From: Microlunatus flavus
GTDB taxonomy: Bacteria > Actinomycetota > Actinomycetes > Propionibacteriales > Propionibacteriaceae
DNA length: 64,000 nucleotides
Reading direction: 5' to 3'
Assembly: GCF_900110855.1 (NCBI RefSeq)
Contig: NZ_FOFA01000009.1
Span: forward strand, 62,001 to 126,000
Part shown: positions 42,507 to 50,838 of the stretch, piece by piece
How positions within the stretch are numbered: the stretch's first letter is position 1
Layout: each line of letters opens with the position of its first letter
Position numbers and translations under genes: made by a program
Notes under the pieces: generated by a model
What the model was told of the DNA's origin: nothing
The model's database searches: none
The model's input: only the letters and a program-made list of their open reading frames with translations

Positions 42507-42842
42507 TCAGGCGAGCTCGGCGATCCCGTGGTGCAGGTCCGCGGAACCGTCCGCCGCGGCCGGGTGGGCCGTGTCCCACTCGAGCGCGTCGAAGGGGCAC
42601 TCCTCGACGCAGATGCCGCAGTACATGCAGGTGCCCCAGTCGATCTCGAAGCGGTCCAGGACGTTGACCATCCGGGGCCGCGCGCCGGTGGGGACGTCGG
42701 GGTCGGGCTCGGTGTGGGAGTCGAGCGAGATGCACCAGACCGGGCACTCGCGGACGCAGAGCATGCAGGAGGTGCAGGCGGGTTCGATGAGCCGGATCCG
42801 CCCGTGGACAGGCTGCTGAGCCTCGTCCGGCGCGCCGCTCAT
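42507..42842 (-). CDS. NuoI-like 2x[4Fe-4S] ferredoxin subunit
   Basis: Small iron-sulfur protein of 111 residues with two complete 4Fe-4S motifs, CTSCMLCVRECP and CMYCGICVEECP, and the spacing and PVWCISLDSHTEP strand typical of complex I subunit I. It starts RIRLIEPACTSCM after a short tail, without the longer N-terminal part of NuoI. The ATG at 42842 overlaps the NuoC stop (ATGA). It is the last gene of the nuoB-nuoC-nuoI trio. Confidence 0.9.
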   Translation of the reverse strand: MSGAPDEAQQPVHGRIRLIEPACTSCMLCVRECPVWCISLDSHTEPDPDVPTGARPRMVNVLDRFEIDWGTCMYCGICVEECPFDALEWDTAHPAAADGSADLHHGIAELA

Positions 42843-43411
42843 CGTGCCCTCCGGCGTACGCGCCCGCCGCTCGTCGCGGCCGCCACCTCGCCCGGGTCCG
42901 GGGGCGGCTCGGCCGGGTCGCGGTCGCCCCACACCTCCGGGGCGGGGACCCCCGGCGGAACCATCCGGCGCCGGCTCGGTGACCGCCCGCCCGCGCCGGC
43001 GTCGCTCTCCCCCGGCTCCTTCGCCCCCGGCCACGGCTGCGCCGTCCGGGACGCGAGCACCTCGTCCTTGCGCAGCGGCGCCCCGGTGAACGAGGGGTCG
43101 AGCAGCAGCCGGCGCCGGTCGCCGCCGACCACGTCGAGCCCGAACTCCTCCGCCGCCTCCCGCTCGTGCCAGGCCGCGCCGGCGAAGACGTCCCGGACGC
43201 TGTCGATGCGGGGTTCGGAGCGCGGCAGCCGGCACTGCAGCAGCAGCTCGGGCGCGCCCGGGTCGTCGAGGCGCCGCAGCGACAGCACCACCCGCAGCTC
43301 GTCGGCGACGCCGATCTCGTCGACGCAGCCCAGCCAGTCGAACCACCCATGACCGTCCTCGCGGGCCGCCACCACGGCCGCGTGCCAGTCCTGCGGCGGC
43401 ACGTCCCTCAC
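42839..43411 (-). CDS. NuoC-like complex I subunit with extra C-terminal tail
   Basis: 190 residues resembling the 30-kDa subunit of complex I: DGHGWFDWLGCVDEIGVADE, VRDVFAGAAWHEREAAEEFG and LLDPSFTGAPLRKDEVLAS are diagnostic. After this the protein continues for about 65 Pro/Arg-rich residues with no NuoC counterpart and no fused NuoD. The GTG at 43411 overlaps the NuoB-like stop by GTGA. Only NuoB, C and I are present; the NADH-binding and membrane subunits are not in the window. Confidence 0.88.
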   Translation of the reverse strand: MRDVPPQDWHAAVVAAREDGHGWFDWLGCVDEIGVADELRVVLSLRRLDDPGAPELLLQCRLPRSEPRIDSVRDVFAGAAWHEREAAEEFGLDVVGGDRRRLLLDPSFTGAPLRKDEVLASRTAQPWPGAKEPGESDAGAGGRSPSRRRMVPPGVPAPEVWGDRDPAEPPPDPGEVAAATSGGRVRRRAR

Positions 43412-43815
43412 GCCACGCCCCCGCGGTCGGCGACCGTGTCGAGCACCTCGCGCAGCGCGGCGGGCGTGGGCGGGCAGCCGGGCACGTAGACGTCGACGGG
43501 CACGAGCGTGTCCACGCCCTTCGTCACCGCGTAGGAGTCCCAGTAGGGACCGCCGGTGCAGGCGCAGACCCCGTACGCGACCACGACCGGCGCCACCTCC
43601 TGCCGGGCGCGGAGCCCGTCCACCACCGCCGCGACGGCGGGCGCGAGCCGGTCGGTCACGGTGCCGGAGACGACGACCGCCGTCCGCGCGTCCGGGGACG
43701 GTTCAGCGACCAGCGCGGCCCCGCGCGCCGCCGCGTCGAACTCCAGCGAGCAGCAGGCGAGGGCGACGTCGAGGACGTGCAGGGACCCGTCGGAGTACCA
43801 GTCCACCCAGCGCAC
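43408..43815 (-). CDS. NuoB-like [4Fe-4S] subunit
   Basis: 135 residues matching the 20-kDa subunit that holds cluster N2. All ligands are visible: the tandem cysteines in DVALACCSLEF, the cysteine in YGVCACTGGPYW and the cysteine in VPGCPPTP. It is shorter than a usual NuoB (about 160-180) and lacks the N-terminal helix. The GTG at 43815 has TACGGT with a 6-nt spacer before it, a leaderless start, so this unit can be transcribed independently of the fibril genes 44 nt upstream. It begins the nuoB-nuoC-nuoI operon. Confidence 0.9.
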   Translation of the reverse strand: MRWVDWYSDGSLHVLDVALACCSLEFDAAARGAALVAEPSPDARTAVVVSGTVTDRLAPAVAAVVDGLRARQEVAPVVVAYGVCACTGGPYWDSYAVTKGVDTLVPVDVYVPGCPPTPAALREVLDTVADRGGVA

Positions 43816-43821
43816 GGCCAC

Positions 43822-43827
43822 ACCGTA
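43822..43827 (-). promoter_or_regulatory. Leaderless -10 element of nuoB-nuoC-nuoI
   Basis: TACGGT on the minus strand, 6 nt before the GTG at 43815, within the 44-nt gap behind the fibril gene at 43860. Confidence 0.55.
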
Positions 43828-43859
43828 CGCGGGCCGGGCGGCCGGACCAGGTGCCCGCC

Positions 43860-45377
43860 TCAGCCGACCGTCACGGTCAGCGTCGAGGTGAAGGGGGTGT
43901 GGACCACCCGGCCGTCGGTGCGGGTGACGGTGTCGCGGGCGGAGCAGGTGATCGGCGACGCCCGCCCGACCAACCCCGCCGCCGGGCGGAACGTGACCTT
44001 GCCCGTCGCCCGGTCGGCCACGTAGACCCCCTGGCCCGGCACCGTCAGCGTCCGTGCGTACGCGGACACGACCGCACCGGAGGGCTGCCCGTCGGTCGGG
44101 AACCGGACGTACGTCTGGTCGAGGGACCCCGCCGTGCCGTCGGCGTCCCGCCCGGAGACGTCGTTGGCGAGCACGGCCGCCGTGACCGCGACGCCCCGCG
44201 GCGTGGTGGCCGTGTCCGGGGTGCCCTTCGGGCCCGGCTGGACGACGACGACGAGCTCCTCGTAGCCGTCCTCGTGGCTGTCGTCGACGACCCGGAGGTT
44301 GACGGCGTCCCGGCCGACGAAGCCCCGGCGGGGCACGTAGAGGACCGAGCCGTCGGGGTTGATCGTCCAGGTGCCGCGGCCCGGGTAGCGGATCTTGCGC
44401 TTGTCCGACGAGAGGGACGCGTCGGGCGCGACCGCCCCGACGTCGAACGTGCTCCACCGGGGCACGATCGTGGCCCCTGCCCGATAGGGGTGGTCGTTCA
44501 CGCCGCCGGGCAGGGTCACCGAGGCGTTGTAGGGCGTGCTCGCACGGTCGTCGGTGGTTCGGACGCGTTCGGGGTTCGAGTTCGGGTAGCCGCCCACGTT
44601 GACGGTGCTGTCGTACGCGTGGTGCTCGATCGAGCCGTCGGCGGCCCTCGTGGTGTCTCGCGCGGTGTAGGCGAGCCCGGCGCCGAGCCCGTACGGCGAG
44701 GACGAGGGGTTCGCCCGCCAGGTCAGCAGGCCCTGGCCGTCGAGGGTCGCGACCCCGACGGTCCCGACGGTGGCGGTGCGCCCGTCGTCGGTGATGGTGG
44801 CGGCGTACTGATCCGGCTGGAAGCGGACCGACGTCCGGTCGAGGGTGCCGAACGTCTGGTCGGCGTTCCGGCCGGGGGTGTCGTTCGCGAGCAGGTCGGT
44901 GACCGCCAGCTCGGTGCCGAACTCCGTCAAGGCGTCGTCTCCGGTCCCGCCCCCGGTGACGACGGCGGTGAGCAGCCCGTCGTCGGTCGCGCCGGCGGCG
45001 TCGGTGATCCGGTAGCGCACGGAGGCGGTGCCGGTCAGACGCGCCCAGGACGTGAAGCCCACCGTCCCGTCGCCGGCCAGCTGGAAGGTCCCGTGCTTGG
45101 GCACCTGGATCGTCCGGCCGGCGTCGCTGATCGTCGAACCGGCGGGCTGCCCCTCGGTCGGGAAGACCGTGAGCCCGGGCTGGATCGCCGCCGACCCCGG
45201 CCTGTCGTTCTTGGCACCCGCCAGCACCGCGAACCCGCCGCTCGGCAGGGTCGCGGTGTCGTCCACCGCGGTCGGTCCGGTCGCCGCGGAGGCGACCTGC
45301 GCCCCCAGCGTCAGCGGAGCCGCGACGAGGACCGCCGCGAGCAGGAGCACCGGCCCGCGTCGGGTCAGCACGGTCAT
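43860..45377 (-). CDS. Secreted CshA-type fibril repeat protein A
   Basis: Exported protein of 505 residues with a signal peptide (VLLLAAVLVAAPLTLGA, cut after ASA near 32) and then repeated beta-rich modules of about 100 residues. Each module shows the CshA-type pattern: a V-x-x-L-x-NDxPG linker (VTDLLANDTPG, AAVLANDVSG), then TLTVPGQGVY and G-x-V-x-FxP. Residues 30-270 are colinear with the N-terminal third of protein C. The protein ends TSTLTVTVG without LPXTG or a membrane anchor. The ATG at 45377 overlaps the stop of B (ATGA). Probable surface or matrix protein; ligand unknown. Confidence 0.8.
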   Translation of the reverse strand: MTVLTRRGPVLLLAAVLVAAPLTLGAQVASAATGPTAVDDTATLPSGGFAVLAGAKNDRPGSAAIQPGLTVFPTEGQPAGSTISDAGRTIQVPKHGTFQLAGDGTVGFTSWARLTGTASVRYRITDAAGATDDGLLTAVVTGGGTGDDALTEFGTELAVTDLLANDTPGRNADQTFGTLDRTSVRFQPDQYAATITDDGRTATVGTVGVATLDGQGLLTWRANPSSSPYGLGAGLAYTARDTTRAADGSIEHHAYDSTVNVGGYPNSNPERVRTTDDRASTPYNASVTLPGGVNDHPYRAGATIVPRWSTFDVGAVAPDASLSSDKRKIRYPGRGTWTINPDGSVLYVPRRGFVGRDAVNLRVVDDSHEDGYEELVVVVQPGPKGTPDTATTPRGVAVTAAVLANDVSGRDADGTAGSLDQTYVRFPTDGQPSGAVVSAYARTLTVPGQGVYVADRATGKVTFRPAAGLVGRASPITCSARDTVTRTDGRVVHTPFTSTLTVTVG

Positions 45378-47647
45378 CGGGAGACCACCGCCACGGTGAG
45401 GCTCGAGCGCGCGGTCGTGCCGTTCGCGTCGGCGACCTGGTAGCCGATGGTCGGTACCGGCCCGGTCGACGTGCCGAGCGGCACGAACGTGACCTGCCCG
45501 GTCCCCGACACCAGGAACACGCCCCGGCCGGCGACCTTGAGCGTCTTGGCGTCGCCGTAGAGGACGGAGCCCGCCGGCAGCGAGGAGGTCGTCCGGAGCC
45601 GGACGCTCGAGCCCACGAGCGGGACGGCGGCGGACCCGGCGCTGTCGTTGCCCAGGACCGGCACGGTGACCGGCTGCCCGACGGAGGTCGAGGCGCTGTC
45701 GCCCCGGGCGACCGGGGTGCTGGCCGTGACGGTGACGGTCAGCCTGGTCTCGAAGCCCAGCTCCTCCGACCCGATGTCCGGACGCTGGACCTGGATCCGG
45801 AGCCCGATGCTGGCGGTCGACGCGCCGACGAAGCCCGGCGCCGGGGCGAAGGTGACCGTCCCGCTCCCGGGGTCGACGGTGTAGACGCCCTGGCCCGGGA
45901 CCGTGAGCTTCTCCTGGTAGGTCCCGGACAGGACCGATCCCGGGTTGCCGTGCGTCGTCAGCCGGGGCTCGGTGACCGGGGCCGACGTCCAGGTCCGGTC
46001 GCTCGGACCGAGGTCGTCGTTGGCCCGGACGTCGACGGTCACCGGGCGGCCCTGCGCGGTCCCCTTGAAGTCGGCACGCTCGGTGATGCCGGGCAGCACC
46101 GTCACCGACAGGGTCGCCCGTGCGGTGTTCCCCGCGGTGTCGGTCACGCGGTACTGCACCGGGGCGGCGTCCCCGACGAAACCGGCCTTGGGCGTGAACA
46201 GGACCTGCTGGGTGCCGAACTGGGTCTGGTAGACGCCCTGCCCGGGCACGGTCAGCGTGACGCCGTCGCGGTAGACGATCGTGCTGCCCGCCGGGAGCCT
46301 CGAGAGCTGGTCGCCCGGGAAGGTCAGCTTGGAGTTGACGAAGGGGTTGGCGCCCGGGATGTCGTTCAGCTGGGCGGGCAGGGCGGTGGCGATCTGCGTC
46401 GTGGTGACGACGTGGTCGTCCGTCGCGACCGGGAGCGCCGGGCGGACCAGGGTCGGTCCGCCGGGGACCGCCGTGACGGTGACGTCGAGGGTGCCCGAGA
46501 CCCGTACGCCCGAGGTCGTCGTCGCGAGGTAGGACACCGACGCCTTCCCGACGAAGCCCGTGACCGGGGTGAAGACGACCTTGCCCGAGTCGACGACGAA
46601 GCGACCCACGAGGCCGAGGTCGACGCTCTTGCCGTCGAGGCCGTTGGTCGTGGGGTACGGCGGCGGGAAGCCCCCGGCGTTCACCTTGAGCGAGGTCGGC
46701 TCGAAGGAGCTGGGTGAGCCGTCGGCGTTGCGCCCGGGGTCGTCGGCGCCGAGCGGGTCGAGGGCGACGGCCCTGCCCTGCGGGGTCGTGTAGGCGTGCA
46801 CCGTCGGGCTCGCGGGTCCCGGCTGCACCAGGACCGCCAGCGTGCCGAGCGCGCTCCGCCCCGCCGCGTCGAAGACGCGGTAGTCGATCGTCTGGTTCGT
46901 GAAGGCGGTCTGGTAGCCGGGGCTGAACCGGACCCGGCCGTCCGGCAGGACCGACCAGGTCCCGTTCCCGGCGTTGCTGTCGGCGCGGCGACCGTCGTAG
47001 GAGAGCGTGTACGCCGAGCCGACGAGGACCGTGCGCGCCGGGACGATCGGCGCGCCGCCCGACGGCCCGCGCCGGTCGTCGGACGCCCCGGCCAGGAGGA
47101 CGCTCGGACCGCCGTCGACCGCGCCCGCGGTGTCGTCGGTCGCGACGGGCCGCGCCGTGGCGACGGAGACGGACACGGTGGCCGAGGCGTTGACGGCCGT
47201 CCTGCTGCCCACGGGCACGCCGGTCGCCCGCACCGTGGCGTCCACCTCGGCGCCGCCCAGGTCCTCGAGGCCCACCGTCCGTGATGCCCGGCAGGTCGTG
47301 GTGGCTCCGGCACCGAGCGTCCCGCCGAGCGGCACCGGTGCGCACACCGGCGCGGAGACGCCTCGCGTCGGGAGCGTGACGAGCAGGTCGCGCACGCCCT
47401 GGTCGCCGCGGTTGCGGACGACGACCGTGTAGTCGACGTGGTCTCCGGCCTGCGCGACCGAGGCCGGGCTGGCCGTGGCCGTCAGCGACAGACCCGTCGT
47501 GGCCGCCGACGCACCGGGCGGCGCCGTGAGCAGCGCCGCCAGCGCGAGGCCTGCGGCCAGGGCACCGGGCAGCAGCGCCCTCGCCCGACCCGTACGCCTC
47601 GCGGCCGCTCCGGTCGCCGCCGCAGGCGACCCCACCGTCGTCGTCAT
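45374..47647 (-). CDS. Secreted DUF11/CshA-type fibril repeat protein B
   Basis: Exported protein of 757 residues. After the signal peptide (LPGALAAGLALAALLTAPPG) comes a DUF11-like module (LTATASPASVAQAGDHVDY, then VVRNRGDQGVRDLLVTLP), then five or so CshA-type modules with VPGQGVY at several places and a final GYQVADANGTTARSSLTVAV. It is colinear with the last two thirds of protein C. The ATG at 47647 is chosen for its GAGGAGACGAG ribosome-binding site; an ATG at 47674 shares a base with the stop of C. No sortase signal or transmembrane end is present. Confidence 0.8.
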   Translation of the reverse strand: MTTTVGSPAAATGAAARRTGRARALLPGALAAGLALAALLTAPPGASAATTGLSLTATASPASVAQAGDHVDYTVVVRNRGDQGVRDLLVTLPTRGVSAPVCAPVPLGGTLGAGATTTCRASRTVGLEDLGGAEVDATVRATGVPVGSRTAVNASATVSVSVATARPVATDDTAGAVDGGPSVLLAGASDDRRGPSGGAPIVPARTVLVGSAYTLSYDGRRADSNAGNGTWSVLPDGRVRFSPGYQTAFTNQTIDYRVFDAAGRSALGTLAVLVQPGPASPTVHAYTTPQGRAVALDPLGADDPGRNADGSPSSFEPTSLKVNAGGFPPPYPTTNGLDGKSVDLGLVGRFVVDSGKVVFTPVTGFVGKASVSYLATTTSGVRVSGTLDVTVTAVPGGPTLVRPALPVATDDHVVTTTQIATALPAQLNDIPGANPFVNSKLTFPGDQLSRLPAGSTIVYRDGVTLTVPGQGVYQTQFGTQQVLFTPKAGFVGDAAPVQYRVTDTAGNTARATLSVTVLPGITERADFKGTAQGRPVTVDVRANDDLGPSDRTWTSAPVTEPRLTTHGNPGSVLSGTYQEKLTVPGQGVYTVDPGSGTVTFAPAPGFVGASTASIGLRIQVQRPDIGSEELGFETRLTVTVTASTPVARGDSASTSVGQPVTVPVLGNDSAGSAAVPLVGSSVRLRTTSSLPAGSVLYGDAKTLKVAGRGVFLVSGTGQVTFVPLGTSTGPVPTIGYQVADANGTTARSSLTVAVVSR

Positions 47648-47673
47648 CTCGTCTCCTCGCTCCTGGCCGGGCA

Positions 47674-50670
47674 TCAGCGAACCGTCACGTCGAACGTCGA
47701 GCGCGCCGTCGTGCCGTTCACGTCGGCGACCTGGTAGCCGACCGGCGGCACGGGACCGGTCGCCGTGCCGGACGGGACGAAGGTGATCTGGCCGCTCACG
47801 GAGACCAGGAAGGTCCCGTGACCGGCGACCGCGAGCGTCTTCGCGTCGCCCGCGAGGACGGATCCGGACGGCAGGCCGGGCGTGGTCCGCAGCCGCACGC
47901 TCGGGGCGACGAGCGGCACCGCGGGTGAGCCGGGCAGGTCGTTCGCCAGCACCGGGACGACGACCGGCTCGCCCGCCGCGGTCGTCGCCGTGTCCGGCTT
48001 CGCGACCGGGTCGGACCCCAGCACGGTGACGGTCAGGGTGGAGGTGAGGTCGAGGACGGCCGGGTTCGCGCCGAGCACGGGCACGCGGTCGCGCAGCGCG
48101 ACGGTGACCGGGCCGGCCGTCCCGCGGAACCCGCGTTCCGGGGTGAAGCCGACCGTCTGGTTGCCGGGGCTCACCGCGTACGAGCCCTGGCCCGGCACGG
48201 TCAGGCGGGAGCCGCCCGCGCTCGTCGTCGACCCGGCGGGGAGGCCACGGGTGGTGAGCCGCGGGTCCAGCCAACGGGACGGCGTGCCGATCTGGGGGCT
48301 CCGGCCCGGGTAGTCGTTCAGGAGCACGTTGACGTCCACGCGCCGGCCCTGCCGCGTGGTCGCGGCGTCCGGCTCCGCGGAGGCGCCCGGCAGGATCGTG
48401 ACGGTCAGGGTGGCGTAGTCGTGGTTGCCGTACGTGTCGGTGATCGAGTAGCCGACCGGGATCGTGTCCCCGACGTAGCCCGCCACCGGCGGCACGGTCC
48501 CCACGAAGTCGGGGCTCGGGGTGAAGACGATCGTCCCGGCCGCGCGACGGGTCTGGTAGACGCCCTGGCCGGGGACGACCAGGCGCTGCTCGCTGCCGAC
48601 GTCCTCGATCCGGGTGCCGGCCGGGAGCAGCGGCACCTGGTCGCGCAGGAAGCCGAGCTTCGCGTTCACGAGCGGGTGGATCCCGGGGACGTCGTTCGAC
48701 TGGGCCGCGAGGGTGACCGGGAGCTGGGTGGTGGTGACGCCGTGGTCGTCGGACGCCTCCGGCAGCGCGGCGGGCGTCGGCGGGACGGGCGTGCCGGGCA
48801 CGGTGACGCTGAGGGTCCCCGTGAGCCGCGTGCCGCCGGTCGTCAGCGCCTCGTAGGTCAGGGTGGGCACCGTGCCGGCGAAGCCGGGGTACGGGCTCGC
48901 GTCGAAGGTGAGCGTCCAGTCCCGCGTCTGGACGAAGTCGCCGACGCCCTGGATCCGGATGCTCGAGCGGTCGGCGACGGTGCTGATCCGCCGCCCGGCC
49001 GTCGGGGACACCGACGCCAGCTCCAGCGTGGTCCGGTCGAACGTGGCGGGCGACCCGTCGGCGTTCAGCCCCGGGTCCGCCTCGGCCAGCACGTCCACCG
49101 TCACCGCCGTGCCCTGCGCGGTCGTCACCGCGATCGGCGCGGCCGTCGGCCCTCGTCGCAGGGGTACGGCCAGCCGGCCGACGGCGCTGCGCCCAGCGAC
49201 GTCGTAGACGCGGTAGGAGAGCTGCGCGGTCGTCCCCGCGTGGCCGCCGGCGGCGGGCGTGAAGCGGACCGAGCCGTCGGGCAGGACGGCCCAGCGTCCG
49301 TCGGCGGTCGTCACCGCCCGGTCCCCGTACGCCGCGTCCGGCGTTCCGCCGACCAGGACCGTCCGGGTCGGGTCGAGCGCCGGTCCGCCGGCCGCGGAGG
49401 GGCGGTCGTTCGTCGCCCCCGGCAGCAGCACCGACGGTCCTCCGTCCACGGCCGGGACGGTGTCGTCGGTGGCGACCGGCGACGCCGCGGCGACGCGGAC
49501 CGAGACGCTGACCACGGCGTTGACGGCGGCGGTGGCGCCGACCGGCACCGCCGAGGCCTTCACCCGGGCGGTGAGCGCAGACGTCGACAGGTGGGCGGGG
49601 ACGACGGTCCTCGTCCCGCGGCAGGTCGTCGCCGCACCCGCACCGAGCGAGCCCCCGAGCGCGACGGGCGAGCAGGTGAGGGCCGGCAGCCCGGGTGCCG
49701 AGACGAGGAGGGCGCGCGCCGCCCGGTCGCCGCGGTTGCGGACGCTCACGCGGTAGCCCACCTGCTGTCCGGCCGTGGCGACCGACGTCGGGCTGGCCGT
49801 GGCCGTGACCGACAGGCCGTCCGCGGCGGCCGGCGCCGGCGTGACCTTCCAGCGCAGCGCGGAGCCGAGCAGGTGGTGCGTGACGTGCCCGTCCGCCGTC
49901 CGCGTCGTGTCCTGCACCTCGTAGGTGAGCGGGTCGCCCTCGTCACCGGTGTCGCCGGTGTACGTGGGGGCGGGCACGTAGGTGACCCGTCGGGTCGTCG
50001 CGTCGATGGTGAAGGTGCCGAGGCTCCCGGACGTCAGGACGAGACCGTCGGCGGACACGACGGCGTGGCTCTGCGCCCTCGACCAGCGCAGGGTCGAGCG
50101 GTCGAGCGTGCCGCGCGTGCCGTCGGCGTCGAAGCCGGGCCGGTCGTTCGCGAGGACGTCCACCGAGGCGGGCGCGCCCTGCACGGTGACCACCTGGTCG
50201 GCCCGGGCGCCCGACGTCGCCGAGACCGTCACGGTGGCGGTCCCCTCGTCGGTCCGCTCCCTGGCGTCGACGACCCGGTAGCGGACCGTCCTGGTTCCCG
50301 CCACGCCCCTGGAGCGGAAGGTGATCTCGCCGCTGGCGTCGTTGAGCGACCAGGTACCGAAACCCGCGTCGACGACCTGGTAGGACGCGACGGAGCTGCC
50401 CGGGGGCAGCGAGGAGAGCTGGTCGGTGGGGAACGAGGTCAGGCTGGGCTGGATCGCCTCCGACCCTGCGGTGTCGTTCCACGAGCCCGGCAGCACGATT
50501 GCGGGGCTCCCGAGGGCCAGGACGGCCGCGTCGTCCACGACCGTGGGTCCGACCCCGGCGGCCGACGCGGTCGACGGTGCCGCGGACAGCAGACCCAGGC
50601 CGGCGAGGAGCACGAGCGGCGCCCCCCAGGTGGAGCGGCGGACGAGCGGGGCGCTGGGACGTGCAGGCAC
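47674..50670 (-). CDS. Secreted fibril repeat protein C (A-like front plus B-like back)
   Basis: Longest member, 998 residues. Signal peptide (VLLAGLGLLSAAPSTASA), then about 280 residues colinear with protein A (VDDAAVLALGS, AIQPSLTSFPTDQ, SVDVLANDRPGFDADGTRG), then a DUF11-like module (LSVTATASPTSVATAGQQV) and CshA-type modules colinear with protein B to the end (GYQVADVNGTTARSTFDVTV). Thus C reads like A and B joined. The GTG at 50670 gives the best signal peptide; it has GAAGGTGG upstream. A consensus promoter (50752-50780) precedes it. No anchor motif at the C-terminus. Confidence 0.8.
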   Translation of the reverse strand: MPARPSAPLVRRSTWGAPLVLLAGLGLLSAAPSTASAAGVGPTVVDDAAVLALGSPAIVLPGSWNDTAGSEAIQPSLTSFPTDQLSSLPPGSSVASYQVVDAGFGTWSLNDASGEITFRSRGVAGTRTVRYRVVDARERTDEGTATVTVSATSGARADQVVTVQGAPASVDVLANDRPGFDADGTRGTLDRSTLRWSRAQSHAVVSADGLVLTSGSLGTFTIDATTRRVTYVPAPTYTGDTGDEGDPLTYEVQDTTRTADGHVTHHLLGSALRWKVTPAPAAADGLSVTATASPTSVATAGQQVGYRVSVRNRGDRAARALLVSAPGLPALTCSPVALGGSLGAGAATTCRGTRTVVPAHLSTSALTARVKASAVPVGATAAVNAVVSVSVRVAAASPVATDDTVPAVDGGPSVLLPGATNDRPSAAGGPALDPTRTVLVGGTPDAAYGDRAVTTADGRWAVLPDGSVRFTPAAGGHAGTTAQLSYRVYDVAGRSAVGRLAVPLRRGPTAAPIAVTTAQGTAVTVDVLAEADPGLNADGSPATFDRTTLELASVSPTAGRRISTVADRSSIRIQGVGDFVQTRDWTLTFDASPYPGFAGTVPTLTYEALTTGGTRLTGTLSVTVPGTPVPPTPAALPEASDDHGVTTTQLPVTLAAQSNDVPGIHPLVNAKLGFLRDQVPLLPAGTRIEDVGSEQRLVVPGQGVYQTRRAAGTIVFTPSPDFVGTVPPVAGYVGDTIPVGYSITDTYGNHDYATLTVTILPGASAEPDAATTRQGRRVDVNVLLNDYPGRSPQIGTPSRWLDPRLTTRGLPAGSTTSAGGSRLTVPGQGSYAVSPGNQTVGFTPERGFRGTAGPVTVALRDRVPVLGANPAVLDLTSTLTVTVLGSDPVAKPDTATTAAGEPVVVPVLANDLPGSPAVPLVAPSVRLRTTPGLPSGSVLAGDAKTLAVAGHGTFLVSVSGQITFVPSGTATGPVPPVGYQVADVNGTTARSTFDVTVR

Positions 50671-50751
50671 GGCGGGCCCACCTTCGAGGAAGTCGCTGGC
50701 CCGGTCCCCGGTCCGGCCGGCTGGCCGGAGCACCGCGGGACAGCAGGCCTG

Positions 50752-50780
50752 ACTCTAAGAAGCATTCTCAGGCTTTACAA
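50752..50780 (-). promoter_or_regulatory. Promoter of fibril genes C-B-A
   Basis: On the minus strand TTGTAA (50775-50780), exactly 17 nt, TAGAGT (50752-50757). It lies 80-110 nt before gene C and in an AT-richer island (GAATGCTTC) that stands out from the surrounding sequence. Confidence 0.7.
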
Positions 50781-50797
50781 GCCCCTTCACGGGAATC

Positions 50798-50821
50798 CGT
50801 CTCGACGTCGCCGACGAGACG
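50798..50821 (-). terminator. Hairpin after fibril gene D
   Basis: CGTCTCG and CGAGACG close a 10-nt GC-rich loop 18 nt beyond the gene D stop codon, just ahead of the gene C promoter. Confidence 0.45.
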
Positions 50822-50838
50822 AACGGGATCCGGTCCGG

